Positions 1-12,010 of a stretch of DNA of 64,000 nucleotides are shown here, in pieces (position 1 is the stretch's first letter; every line of letters starts with the position of its first letter). This DNA is from Beroe ovata (lineage: Eukaryota > Ctenophora > Nuda > Beroida > Beroidae), in the NCBI GenBank assembly GCA_946803715.1, contig CAMPET010000214.1, forward strand, positions 1-64,000, given 5' to 3'. The translations under genes and the position numbers were made by a program. The notes beneath the pieces are model-generated. The model ran no database searches. It had not been told where the DNA came from and saw only the letters and a program-made list of their open reading frames with translations.

Positions 1-1314
1 TTACTCCGGTTGGTCAAGACCTTCCGAACCGGAGTCAGATACGTCTGACTGGTAGTTACCCGACTTCAGTCTCCTCTTTCCGACCTTCGCAGGCCTCGGA
101 CGCGGGCTGCTGGATCTCCTTATCACGGTCGAGTTCAGATCGGGACTTGGTGGGAGAGCTAGGGAGCAGCTTTCTAGCAACTCCTTCTCCATTGCCGGGG
201 AGAGCTCTGTCTCGAACACCTGGAGTTCGGGTGGCGTTTGGAGGAGATTACTCTCCTCATCTTCCTCCTTTCCTCCACCTGTGACATGTCGGTTCCTGAT
301 GGTCGGAACCGACTCCTGAGGGGGGTTAGCCGCCTGGGCGGGTTTTTCCGAGGTTATAGCCGAGGATTGTTGGGATTCGAGCTCCCTGAGTAGCTCTCTC
401 ACGTCCTTGTCTGGGGCAATGTACCCCTCGATTCCCCTCACCGGGTGATGTTGCCATCTGACTAGGAACAGGCCAATGTAGGAGACCCAATTCCTCTCTT
501 TCAGCCATCCGAAAGCCTCATCGTCGACTTCCAAGAATACCCTGTGACTTGAGTCGGGACCAGCAGGCTGCCAGGGTTTCTTGGGGACCCTGACTTGCGA
601 CTCCTTTATACCCCCGAATGTGCCTGCAGAGAAGTGGGCGGCGATATCCGGCAGGATGACACTTGCCGGCCCTGGGAGTATGCAATATAGGCCGTTGGCT
701 TTAGGCCATTCGCTGGGGAGGAAGGCCTCAAATCCATCTAGTTTGTTGATTGCTTCCTTGTAGAAATTACACGATTTTGTGTTCGTAAAAACAATCATGT
801 ATTGGGCGTTCAGCCTTGTTCCCTCGTGGGCTATTTCTACTCCTTCCTTCCCTGTGCGTGAGGCTGTGAGAATAGCCTGGCCGATAGTGAACTGGAGAGT
901 CCATTGATCGGTTCTTGACGGGGGTGATCGATCCTTCTTGTAGACGCGGATCTCCACGCTCGTGGATTCAGTTTTCGCGCTGTTTCCCGCAGTGATCCTT
1001 GCATACGTTCTCAGGAACGTTTCCTGCTTCTCCTTGATGTTAGCCGGGTCAGCCCCTTTCGCGAAGGCGGCCGGCTTGTGTAGTGGAACTCTGGTGTTTC
1101 CCGCCTCTTCAGAGCGGTTGGTGAAACCCTTCTTCAGCTTCGCCTCACGTGTTTCTCTGCGTTCTTTCAGATTACCACCCGAATGATGGGCCCTTCTTCT
1201 GGGTTTCCTCTGCTCGACAGCAACCCGCCTATCCTCTCTACGCTTCAGAGCTTCCTCCTTCTTCATTCTCTTCTTCTCCCCTGCCACCTCAAACCCTCTC
1301 TGGTCTTCATTCAT
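1..1314 (-). CDS. Retrotransposon ORF1-like protein (intact, intronless)
   Basis: An uninterrupted 437-codon frame starts at 1314 and ends with a TAA at the window edge. The first ~70 residues are very basic (Lys/Arg/Glu-rich). A globular middle (about 110-300) contains a stretch beginning VFLEVDDEAFGWLKERNW, which resembles the conserved region of uncharacterised DUF4780-type proteins encoded by animal non-LTR elements. The C-terminus is acidic and Ser/Pro-rich with an SSSPRPRP basic patch. I read it as a nucleic-acid-binding ORF1 or gag-like protein whose ORF2 would lie beyond the window start. The link to DUF4780 is from memory of the motif, so family assignment is tentative. A host gene of unknown function is the alternative. 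Confidence 0.45.
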   Translation of the reverse strand: MNEDQRGFEVAGEKKRMKKEEALKRREDRRVAVEQRKPRRRAHHSGGNLKERRETREAKLKKGFTNRSEEAGNTRVPLHKPAAFAKGADPANIKEKQETFLRTYARITAGNSAKTESTSVEIRVYKKDRSPPSRTDQWTLQFTIGQAILTASRTGKEGVEIAHEGTRLNAQYMIVFTNTKSCNFYKEAINKLDGFEAFLPSEWPKANGLYCILPGPASVILPDIAAHFSAGTFGGIKESQVRVPKKPWQPAGPDSSHRVFLEVDDEAFGWLKERNWVSYIGLFLVRWQHHPVRGIEGYIAPDKDVRELLRELESQQSSAITSEKPAQAANPPQESVPTIRNRHVTGGGKEEDEESNLLQTPPELQVFETELSPAMEKELLESCSLALPPSPDLNSTVIRRSSSPRPRPAKVGKRRLKSGNYQSDVSDSGSEGLDQPE

Positions 1315-2040
1315 GCTAGCTGGTGGGGTGGGAGAGTCGTATAAGGTTTCTCATAGGTCGGAGACCACTGTTATAGTGTCCGTGATACATTGGGTAACCA
1401 GTAAAGAGGCTTGGAACAGTAATCAGACAAGTCTTTCATTAGAAGGTTAACTATAGAAAGTTGTCATCCTTGTTGGGAGGGAATTCGAGAAGATTCTATC
1501 CTGTAGTTGAGCCACGCCTGCGCGCAGATCCACTGATCCGCGCATTCATAGAATGCTGAACTCTCCATGAAATCTCTGGCGCGTTGCGTAACGCACTAAT
1601 TTTATTGTGACCGCGTTTCTCATTTCTTCTAGAAAGTTTCCTTTGTTCTGCTACATCCGCTGAGCTAGAAATTGAAATCCGACCACGAGATGCTATGGTA
1701 TCGATGTAGTCGTAGACCATAGTTGTATGCCGTAATTTCATCATAGAAACAGACTGAATTGTCCAGGCAACTGATTCCCTGGGGGATTAGCTGGGGAGGA
1801 GGGTGAGTCAGCAATCCNTGAGTAGAACAGGGGCGCGCAACGTGTGCACAGTATCATGTGACTCAAATGTCAAAACACTGAATGCTCCATCCTGAGGGAC
1901 CATTCGGCATTCACATATTACGTTATCAGCCGAGGGGAGGGGTTTCCAAATGATTACGCTTGGTTATGGAGGGTGAGGGGGGTTTTGACCTTGATTAGGT
2001 AATCAAGACATTTTAAGAACATAAAATTTTTGGCCCTCGA
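1315..2040. other. Non-coding stretch with MITE-like fragment and single-N join
   Basis: No convincing gene. Around 1895-2010 there is sequence resembling the ends of the inverted-repeat element at 48196-48437: a 'gagggaccattcggcattcacatattacg'-type start split by small differences, then the same GC-rich block with 'ggggtttccaaatgattacgc'. A single N at 1818 marks an assembly join. Confidence 0.4.
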
Positions 2041-2079
2041 CACTTAGGTCAGACTGCAAGTCTAGAGTTAGACATGAAT

Positions 2080-3260
2080 CATTTCCTCTAAAAGTCCATA
2101 AACATCATCGAGAACTGGTGTGCAACTTAGGGACTGAACATAAGCGCTCTCAAAACCAAAGTAGTAATGTTCACGTGGAACCGAAAATGGATGCTGTGTC
2201 CAATCAAAGTCGGTGGCCACACCATCAAACTAAGCAGTAAGCAACGAAGCCAAACTTCTTGGTGTCACTTAAGACAGTAAACTAAACTTTAACACCCATA
2301 TCGATTATTGACAACATCACCAAGAAATGCATTGGGTCAATCTTCTAATGCAAACAAGCAGTTGGCCCCACATGGGGACTTCCACTTAAAGTCTGCAAGT
2401 GGCTATATACTGCTGTCATCCAACCTTCCTTATCCTACTGCTCTGCCATCTGGATAAGAGCCACCAATAACAAGAACAACTCGAGAAAGCTAGGAAGAGC
2501 GCAAGGTCTTGCGCTAAAATGCATGGCAGGAGCACTCTCAACCACACAATACAGAGCTCTGACCAACATTGCTACCATCAATGGGAGGCTGCCAAGGGTA
2601 CAGTTAGGTTAATAACCAACAGAAACTGGACCCTCGAGAAAGCCCCAATTGTAAAAGGCATCATTAAAGCACACACCACTATTCTTAATGATTTCATCAA
2701 CAACTTGAAACTCCCAATGACTCACACATCACCATCCCGCAGCTATCTCCCAACAAAAACTACACTATCACCTTCCCTCTAAACGATGACATTAGCCTCT
2801 ATAAAGATAACATCACGACAGATATCTGGAATGGCGAATGCCCACATGCAAGGCATTTGTTGTTACACAGATGGCTCCAAGACCGATCACAGAGTCGGTG
2901 GAGGACTTGTGATAAAGAACAACAACACCAACGAGCTTATTGAGCAATCCTTCAAAATGGAAGATTACTGCACAGTCTTCCAGGCTGAAGCAACTGCAAT
3001 CAAACTAGCTGCAGCCAGCATGTCTACCTTAACGAGCCAAAACATAACAATCTCGACTGACTGCCTCTCTACCCTTCACGCTCTCACTAACAGAACCCAC
3101 AGAACTCATTCTGTGTCTAACTGTCACAAAGCCCTCACTAGCCTGAGCCAACACAACACAGTCCACCTCAAGTGGATTAATTCCCATGCCGGACACTGGT
3201 GCATCCAAAGAGCTCATGAACTTGCAAAAGCAGGCTCATTGAATACCCCACCGGCCTCAG
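2080..3260 (+). pseudogene. Decayed LINE: reverse transcriptase C-terminus plus RNase H
   Basis: Frames with several shifts at about 2140-2780 match the C-terminal thumb region of non-LTR reverse transcriptases (KTKVVMFTWNRKW, then a P..VGGHTIKL segment). From 2850 an open frame encodes an RNase H domain: YTDGS (first Asp), a Glu in FQAEATAIKLAA, STDC (third Asp), and NSHAGHWCIQRAHELAKAG. In active RNase H domains of this type the last segment has Asp after NE.A (NEKADELAK); here that residue is His. Earlier frameshifts and the missing catalytic Asp indicate a dead copy. Presence of RNase H is typical of the I and related LINE clades. Confidence 0.75.
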
Positions 3261-3513
3261 GTTTCAGTATTGGTAAAGGTATTCCCTCCTTCTTTTTACC
3301 CTCTTCCATCTTATTTTTTCTTACCGTCTCACCCCCCCTGTTCCCCCCTTGTGGCAGCTCCGGCTGTCTAGAGCCAGGCAGTACCCCTCTCGGGACAATC
3401 CTCTTGTGGACCTAACAGGTCCAGGCTCTCTCAATATATATTCGATTATTCCAGACACATTGATAGGCAGCAATGATCTCAAATGAATTTATCTTAAATA
3501 AATTAATATTCTT

Positions 3514-5186
3514 TTACACTTTCTCAAGAGAACACCAACCCAAGGGATTGCCTTTATCTAATTTCCAGTTCTCTATATGGTAGTATTCTGCTTCGTTATA
3601 CAGACTCATCCCTATCTTTTTGACGTGAAGGTCATTACCAGAGTCATTCAAAAGCATCATCTGGATACCTTTCCTTGTATCTATGCTTATATTACAGCCA
3701 TAGTCTGCAGCTGTTTGGCGATATATCATGCCTCCATTAGGGGCGTTAAATGTTGGTTTGTTGCTCTCACAGGAAATGTCTGTTCCAGGCTGAGATAGAA
3801 AATTATCATTTTGATAGTATTTGTTTCAATATAAGTTCTGAAACAAATTTAGTGACACTCACCTGATTGATCTTCATCCATACTTTTCCACTTGTTCCAG
3901 AAAGCCACCCACCATTGGTGTTAAGGATAAGCTTGTGAATCTGCCTAATTATTGATTACTAGTAATCAATAGATTATCTAGTTGAAACCTTACAATACCT
4001 GATATTCTTACTCTGATAATTCTAAGTCAATGTTTGATCTGTAGTAAGGCTTAAGAGTGCTTTAAATGAGAACTTACGAGCAGACTCTAACATCCCTTGT
4101 CTGTATGTCTTGTTTTATTGCACTTACACAACTTGTTCCAAAACTGTTGAGAGTACTATCATCACAAGATCTTTCTCTTGTACGTCGCTGAGCTACCCTG
4201 GAATTATCAAAGCCTCATTTCTTCATTTCTTCATTTGACAACTTGTCAAGGAATCAAAGATATAAGCAATTCTTAGCTCTCCTTCTGGTATCTATTGTGA
4301 AGGCTTTGCTCTTGCACTAATCTGTTGTGCTTACTTTGGAATAGCACTGTACAGTTTACATATGAATGATTTCTTCTTTACTTACATGACAGTATTGGCT
4401 GCTCCACATTTTCCTATATCAACCCACTCATGCCAGTCACCCCATTGAGACAAGGTCCCATCACTTATAATGACATCACAATGTGGGAAGTTAGACTCAA
4501 AGTCATATCCAACCAGGCATGAATCACATCGCACACCAGTCACCCCATCTGATAAACAATCACATACTCCAGTAGCTGAGTCACACACTCCAGGTTTTAC
4601 TCCTTCTTTGGTGCAATCACATTGATTGCATGTTGGGTAGTTGAAATATCCCACTGCACATTCGTTACAGAATGGGTAGTTTGCATAACCTTCTTCACAC
4701 CTATCACAGGTTGTTCCTGCAACCCTCTCTTTGCACAAACATTTACCATAAGAATCACACACCTGGAGAAATGATTAGTATCTGCATCATTCAAAAGGTC
4801 TAAAAACCATATCATGAACATAGTTAAAAAGATTTTGATTAGTTTAGACCTACCTAAGGACTGAAGAAAAATAATAATGGATAATTACTTCGTTTTGTAT
4901 GCCATCAGCTGTACAGTCACATGCCAGACACTGTTTACCAGGAATTTCACTACTGGCATAAGAGCCAACTAGACATGCGCAGCTATACCCTCCTTCACTG
5001 TTGCTACAAGTTCCCAGATTTAATTGTACCAAGCACCTGGAAAGAATTTTCGTATAGGAGTGGATGAGAAAATCACTGAAAGTGAGGGCAACGCCCTGTT
5101 ATCTGATGACGTCCGTTACAAAATACCTTGTGTATCCAATTTCTCCATGGTCACACTCATCCTTATCACTGCACTTACCATCTACC
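3514..5186 (-). CDS. EGF / laminin-EGF / TSP1 multidomain extracellular protein (3' part)
   Basis: Six exons in consistent phase: 5127-5186, 4889-5036, 4386-4762, 4128-4197, 3863-3940, 3514-3789. In protein order there is a calcium-binding EGF signature (DKDEC), a second EGF half, then laminin-type EGF modules with CDC and CDRCEEGY motifs and the regular eight-Cys spacing. Next is a thrombospondin type 1-like segment, with SQWGDWHEW in one exon and RRTRERSC in the next. A C-terminal module follows with SCESNKPTFNAPNGG and ADYGCNISI, somewhat CUB-like. No transmembrane helix is visible before the stop, so the protein is probably secreted. The 5' exons are missing: no signal peptide or start was found above 5186, and a single N at 5304 marks an assembly join. 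I do not recognise a named orthologue. Confidence 0.7.
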
Positions 5187-5189
5187 CTG

Positions 5190-7970
5190 TTTATGTGATA
5201 CCTGGGGACAATGGAAATTGTGAATTTGAATAATAAGCTGCTAGAAATTGCAGGGTCTGTTTCTTGCAGCAGCTATATAATTTGAAACTTGTTTGAAGTA
5301 CTGNGTATTTGTGAGCAGAGTTTCGGTTGTGATACATGTAAATTGTGATTGTGTATGATGTTTCAACTGCATACCAGTCATTTACTATTGATATCCGGTC
5401 CATTTCACACGCTTGCAATAAATTTTTCATCACGGAAAATACAGCTCTATATCGCACCATGTCCGCAAAAACTGTTAGAAAACAATGCCTCGCGGGCTGG
5501 CTATATATGCGGGCGCGCGGCGCGAAAATCTCCCGATCGTGGATATAATATGAGGTCATTAGGGGGTCAAAGCTTGGTCAAATGGAGGTCAGAATGTGGT
5601 AAAAACTGGTTCACAAGGGTCAGTAGGGGTTCACCAAGGGTTTAGTAGGGGCTCAGCAAGAGTCAGGAGGGGGTTCATAAAGTAGTCAAGTGGTGGTCAT
5701 GGAGGGACCAAAAAGTGTTCAGATGGAGGTCACAAGGGGTTATTAGGGGATCATTGACATTCTTTCTACCACCTACAAAACAACAATTAGGTAGGTGATA
5801 CTTTACTTCAACACTCAATTTTCAGGATCATTGGACTTTTCGACAAGCTTCTGACATCGTGAGGAGTCATGATTTAACAATATTTTATGGTTTGCTAGGA
5901 GATTCTACAGTAAGATTATCTTAGCAATGTGGCAACCGGACTGCCAAAACACTGGTCACTGAATTCACAAATTTTTGGAGAATGTGATATCTGTTGTAAC
6001 TTGTATTAAGTTTTTATTGTATGAATTTGTAATATAGTTACTTGATGGGGTGCTGCAAATAACTCCGCCAATTTTCGTCTAACCCCGTAGGTAGGTACTT
6101 GTAGGAGTGTCTTATTAGAGGGCCTTGGTCGCTTCAATCGCTGGGTAGCAGTCGTGTGGAAGCATGAGGCCTTCCCTATTCTCGAGGCTGACGAGATATC
6201 CTGAGCTTAGGCAGGCCGGTATAATGATAAAAAGGTGTCTGGTGTCTCCAGGGACAGCCAATCAAAAACGCCCATAGGCTTCAAACAAACAGCAAGACTA
6301 ATCAAAATTACCTGCCTATTGATCAGCCTAAGATGGCTATGTACCATCTCCCTTGGTCTAGCTGGATCACAGGGGAGACTGTTCCCGCAACACTGTTCCC
6401 GCAAGACTGCATTCTTCATGTTGCCGAGGGGAAAGCGAATACGGCATGAATAGAAATACGAAAGTCCTCCACTTATGTTTCCTGAAAAGTAGCTGTGAAG
6501 TCATCTTCATCAGCTAGTGAATTATGTGGAATGAATTCCTAAAAAAGGATCCGAAAACTTCGTCTAGATTTCTTGACTTGCGTCTTTGGTCATCCTTGGC
6601 CCTTGCTTACTGTGATGGGAGTTTATCAGAGCATAATATCATCCTCCGATGACTTGAAAGAGGTTGTTTCTTTCCATCTAAATTAACTTTGCTCCTTATG
6701 ATATGAAATGTGAATGATTGATATCCTAAACTCAATATTAGGTCTCACGGAACAGACATCTGAATACTCGAGCAAATTGTTGTAGTACTGCAGTGGTAGC
6801 CTCTGTAATCTTTATTCTCATATTGACTATGCATTGTTGTCGAGTATCCGTAATTTACTTGACTGATCGAGCAATGACGCCTGTTGAGTACAGTATAGTG
6901 TACACGGGAATTTGAATGTAACGCGCCGTGCGGTGTGCACTATAATTCTATGAAAATTCCCTATAATTCAAGTCGATAATTGTCATTCATCTTTCGTTAC
7001 AACACGGCCTCTGATTGGCTATGCGTGGAAATGGAGGGTTCTTAAAACCTTGATCATCCGGTCACTTTAAAATAGTTGCTATAGCAACTGCAGCAACTTT
7101 CCTTTTTGAATTTCAGTAATGGTTCATGGTAGTTTGTCGAATCATTTTACTCATACCTGTTATCCCTTTTCCAATGCCTTTTCGTAAATCAAAGAAGGTG
7201 GTTCGGGAGGGAAAAATTCAACAGCTACAGTTTATATTGAGGAAGATACCTACCTAATATGATGACAATGTGTCACAGAAAGAGAGAAAGCGAACGGCAT
7301 AGAGAATATGAATGGTATATTGGGGAAGGGTCACGGATTTTCAGAGATTGATAACGGAGGGACTACAAATTCCATGCAAATTGCAAGAGAGAGAGTGTGC
7401 AATACTCTCATGACCAAGGAGGTTAGAGGGATCTCAAATTTTATGGCAGAAGCAAATGAGATATTGCAAATTCTGTGGGTAATTATGCTATTTGTGGGTA
7501 ATTATGCTTGACTGGTTTGAAAAGCTGCTGTATGATATGTTCCCACTTCCCAGCAAGGGTTTGGAGTTTTCTGTTAGTCTAGCATGTAAGCCAGCAGAGG
7601 TAGGGTGAATGAGGTGTGACCCACAGTTTGGTTGACTGGATGGTTTGAGCTTAGGGCACCCAGGATACTCAGTTTGAAACGTGCACTCCCACTTCCGGGA
7701 TTGTACGTTAATTTTCGTGGAATTGCACCGGATTTGGCGGCATTGTGCGGAATTCCTCAGGATAAGCAAAATTGGCGGATATAGGTGGTGCACCATGCCT
7801 TTATACAATAGTCTTCAGAAAAATGTACGATTGCTCAAAGCATACTTCGTTAATGTTTCATCGATTTTAGCCTTGAGCGCTTTTCATGTTTTTAGAGGAA
7901 TCATGTATTTTGAATTGGTGGCGATCTAGAAACGATTTATTATGCGTCTCACCTAGTTCATGTCCATTAT
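5190..7970. other. Intergenic region with imperfect ~20-bp minisatellite
   Basis: No coding exon recognised. Positions about 5555-5765 hold a degenerate array of ~20-bp units built on ggtca/gggttca. A single N lies at 5304. The last few hundred bases precede the trypsin start and probably hold its promoter and 5' UTR, but no specific element could be named. Confidence 0.5.
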
Positions 7971-7972
7971 TC

Positions 7973-10784
7973 ATGATATTCGTTCTACTTGTACTGTGTA
8001 GCTGTACAGTAGCTGGGCTCTTCTACACTAATACTGTCAGTCACTTACCACCGAGAAACAGATATAAACATCTTGAAACCGATGGAGTTGTTGACGAATA
8101 CATTACCAAGAAGATATACCATGGTTCCGATGCTCTCTTGGGACAGTTTCCTTTTCAGGTGATGAAGAGAAATTGAAACAAACTGCAAAATTGCGCAAAT
8201 ATTGCAACACTTTGATAGGTGTGCTATCCCAATGACATTTTCCAGAAATTTTTAGAAACAGAATATAAAACTTCAGGTACGATTAGCTTACTCGACATAT
8301 TGGAGTGCAACACTCAATTCTTCTTGTGGTGGTACTATACTAGATGATTCATGGGTTATTACTGCTGCACATTGTGTGACTATGGATAAGGATAGCAGGA
8401 CATTCCTTGACCCTTCATTCTTCATGCGGGTAACCGACTCTCTGCAAGTGAACCTATTAAACTTACAACTGACTTTAATACTAAGAATAATTGAATACAT
8501 TTTAGAATAATTTTTGCAAAAAAATCATAGCGCGGACGTTCTCTACCATTGTTTTCTAGCGATCAACTTTTTGTGAATGCAACTGCCGCGAAAAGAGGTA
8601 TTTCCTATAACAGCGCTGAAACTTCAGCCCTCAGATAGCGACAGGAGACCTCCACGTGCAGACTGTGGAGGGCTCAGAGCAATTCAGTGATGTGGACTGG
8701 GTCTATGTGCACTCTGAGTATGACACTGAAACCCTAGCCAATGACATAGCACTCCTTCACATGTCACAACCATTCGTGTTTGACTCCATCACCTCTGCTA
8801 TAGCACGGTCAGACAGAGAAGTGACATCATACGATGAGGTGCTTGTCTCTGGTTCGTTGTTTATAATTCCTAATAACTTCATCGATCAACTGATTTAACT
8901 ATTCCTACGTTCATCCTTTTTACCTACTGTCCTCTCTATTCAGGTTGGGGGAAGACTCATACCGAGTGGCCATCAAACACATTGCAATTCATGAAGCAAG
9001 CAGTCCCGTCTACTTCAGTTTGTCGGAGCAGATATCCGTAAGTCTGTCGCAAGTAAAATGTCGATATACTTAAATTGACATTTTCTGGTTTGCAGCAATT
9101 ATTGCTCAGGAAGAACGTGTTAGATGGCATGTTTTGTTGTGGCTACTACAACATGACACAGAAAGCTGGGTCGGGGGACAGTGGAGGTCCTGTGATAGTT
9201 TACAACGGCACAACACCCTACCTGGTACAGTAATCTGCAGTAAATTTTTAATCTAGATCCGAATCGTATGAACATTGTGTGAGCGCGAAACTGATTGCAT
9301 CCTCTGCTCTGGCCCAATCATCGCAAGATGAGTTATCACAAATTGATCTATTCATCGCATCAGATAATTCACATATGCACTCTTAATTCCCATATCTCCC
9401 AGGTAGGCGTGGTAAGTTGGGGTCCCTATCCGCCTGGACCAGGAGCATTTGATGTGAACACTGACATCTACTACTACAAAAACTGGATAGATGAAAGACT
9501 CGTTAGTGCTCGAAGTTGTTATTGAACCTTCTTCAATTGCGAGATGTTGTTTCAGACACACTTGACTTTTTACACGAAACAGAATCGTTGAAACACAAGA
9601 CCCACATATACTAGACCCACATGTACTAGGTACTTTTCTTTAACTACACAGGACCCTGACTTCAAACTCGAGTCACTGGTTGCTAATGAAACACTACTGG
9701 AGTACTCATGGAGTAATAACAACACGAGATTCAGTTATAACCACTTCAACATCACCTGTCTTACTGATTCGTGCCGCATAAACGTAAGTTTGTTTCGAGA
9801 AATGATCATCGTTGCTAAAATGATACGTGCACCATTCAGTGCCCGATTAGAACTTTGAGATTGATTTTTCTTTTTCTCGTGTAACCACGTATCTTCCCTA
9901 AGGTGAAGTCAATATCGATACATTTTGGGGATGACCTATACACTAGACTGTATGTAACTGATGGATGGGAAGTGGGGAAAAACACAAGACGACTCAAAAT
10001 AACGAGAAACACAACAAACATTGCATGTGAGTCATACCTGCAAAAGAGCTATCGCCTTGATAGATAATATAACTGATAGATAATATAACTGATAGATAAT
10101 ATAACTGATAGATAATATAACTCTTATCTAAATTATCGAATTATCACACATCAAGAAGCGAGGCAGTGTGAATAACTCCAATCTCACCCCCTCCCTCAGC
10201 CAAGTCAGTAGGGTTTGTATCACTGGGTAACACGTGTCGAGTACTCATGTACACTGGGGACAGTCCTAGTCATGTTACTATCACCTTCAAATACCACACC
10301 CATAACGAAACAGAGTCATGTGAAGGTGAGTACAAACACTGGAATGATTTGATTCTCAGGATTCCTTCTCTTTTCTGGTCGTTTTTCTCTCAGCCCTTCT
10401 CCCTTATTGCAGCTCACCTCTACTTCAACACTCACCATTAGCTCACCACTTACGACTCACCACGTTTCAGCACCGGATAAAAGGTGTGACGAGGTGAATG
10501 ATTGTGTAGATCTGAGTGACGAACTGGGGTGCTCCTACCCCAATACCACAACCACCCCTGATGATATGGCAGTGGGGTGCTACCCCAACGACTTCATCTG
10601 TAACCCTCATTCCCCCGCCGATCTTATTCACTGTATCAGACGTTACAAGATGTGTGATGGTTACTATGATTGTACAAATGGGACAGATGAAACTCTGTCC
10701 ATGTGCAGTGGGGGACAAATGGGCGTGGTCAGTAGTGTTGTGTTAGTGTGGGGAGTGGTGTTGTGGACGATCATAGGACTGTGA
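7973..10784 (+). CDS. Membrane-anchored trypsin-like serine protease with LDLa repeats
   Basis: Ten exons, all in phase: 7973-8158, 8277-8447, 8635-8851, 8944-9037, 9110-9224, 9403-9501, 9652-9783, 9903-10026, 10200-10325, 10471-10784, giving 525 residues. A signal peptide (MIFVLLVLCSCTVAG) precedes a short propeptide cleaved at K47|IYHG. The catalytic triad is complete: His94 (ITAAHC), Asp156 (NDIALL), Ser247 (GDSGGP). The specificity position equivalent to chymotrypsin 189 is Lys241, and both Cys191 and Cys220 equivalents are absent. After the protease come a CUB-like segment (about 294-420), a partial LDLa unit (CDEVNDCVDLSDELGC) and a full LDLa repeat (CDGYYDCTNGTDE). The last ~21 residues are hydrophobic with no cytoplasmic tail, as in a GPI-attachment signal. 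The start is chosen because it begins the signal peptide; an in-frame ATG at 7886 would bury it. Confidence 0.88.
10062..10126 (+). repeat. 16-bp tandem repeat in trypsin intron 8
   Basis: Four copies of a 16-base unit (gatagataatataact) lie between exons 8 and 9 of the protease gene. The copies are almost identical. Confidence 0.9.
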
Positions 10785-12010
10785 TACTTGTGTGTAATTT
10801 GTAGAATTTTGTAAATGAATTGAATAATGAATATTGCGATTTCATCCGTTATTTGTGCCTTTGTGTGAGTAAATTATCAATTTGATATTGGATTTATGTT
10901 TCCTTTTTATCAATTAAATTTGTTAATCCGAGAATTTGTATTCCGTTGGAATTATATTTTGTTACTTATTATTTTGTTAGGAATTTGTGAGTCATTTTAG
11001 GATTTTGAGGTTTGGTATCAGCTGATTGTTCTTATATGGAATGTTGAATAAGCATCCTGACTATGAATTTCGGACTTTTCAACATTTTGTTTCACTTCTC
11101 CAAACTCCTTCAGCGAGCAGTTTCTATAGGAACGCGTGGTTGATTTAGTGAGATACGTTACCTGTATGTCATGTGATTCAAGCTATCTAGCCTCGGAATT
11201 CGGCCTATTCCCGTATACTTGCTACATGTTCGAGTAGCATCTTGCCACTATCGAAAATGCGGTCACACGCGAAATACTTGTTTGCGTCGCGCGCGGTTAC
11301 AAATGTCTATCACAGGTACTAGCTAGTACATCAACTGTGACAGAAAGGTGGCGCGCACTGTTTTGGCGGGTGGGTCCAGTTGGTGAGGATTGTCCAAATG
11401 TAAGAATGGTAGAACAATTGAAAATCGTGACTTGTAGTAGACAAAATGATTATCATTTCAATTATAGCATAGATTAAGATTCATTCAAAGCCTAGGTTAA
11501 TTAATTGAATCGTAATTCAGGGTTATTATAGAGTACTTCATACGATAACCATCATGCAATAATATGTACAGATTGGTGGATAACATCCCATTATAAATGG
11601 TTTTGGTTTACTTCATACATCTTGATCAAAACTGGCACAAAATTTCATCCCCAGGCAGTTGTAATACTCTAACAGCCCAAATAACGCTGATCATAAACAA
11701 TCACATTCTGTCCAGTTTAGGTACGTTGTTACTTATCCTTTCCGAAACTGGCTCAAGTCACAAAACTGACTTAAGTCAAAATTAGATTGCAAATTTACAC
11801 TACATTTTCGACTTAAGTAAATACTTAGACTTAAGTCAGTTTCGGAAAGGACTTGATCGATATCAAACTTGTATCAAACTTGTATCAAACTTTTAGATTA
11901 AAATCCATCATTCTATTCAGTGAGTTCTCAGTTCTGATCGTATTAATTGAATCCTGTTACAGTTCTCGGTACGCTTGCGACTCATATCTTGAGTTCAATC
12001 CGACAATGCA
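10785..12010. other. Intergenic region between convergent trypsin and KCTD9
   Basis: AT-rich 3' flank of two converging genes. Apart from the inverted-repeat element at 11736-11851, I see no gene or RNA structure. Confidence 0.5.
11736..11851. mobile_element. Short inverted-repeat element (MITE-like)
   Basis: Left end tcctttccgaaactgg and right end (reverse complement) match over ~24 bases with two or three differences. The interior repeats the motif gacttaagtc several times. The total is 116 bp with no coding capacity. The flanking direct repeat is unclear. Confidence 0.6.

Noticed and set aside
9096-9110. Earlier acceptor for trypsin exon 5 (tttgcag|caatta)
   Set aside because: It breaks the frame with exon 4 and meets a stop. 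The CTCAG acceptor 14 bases later keeps phase.
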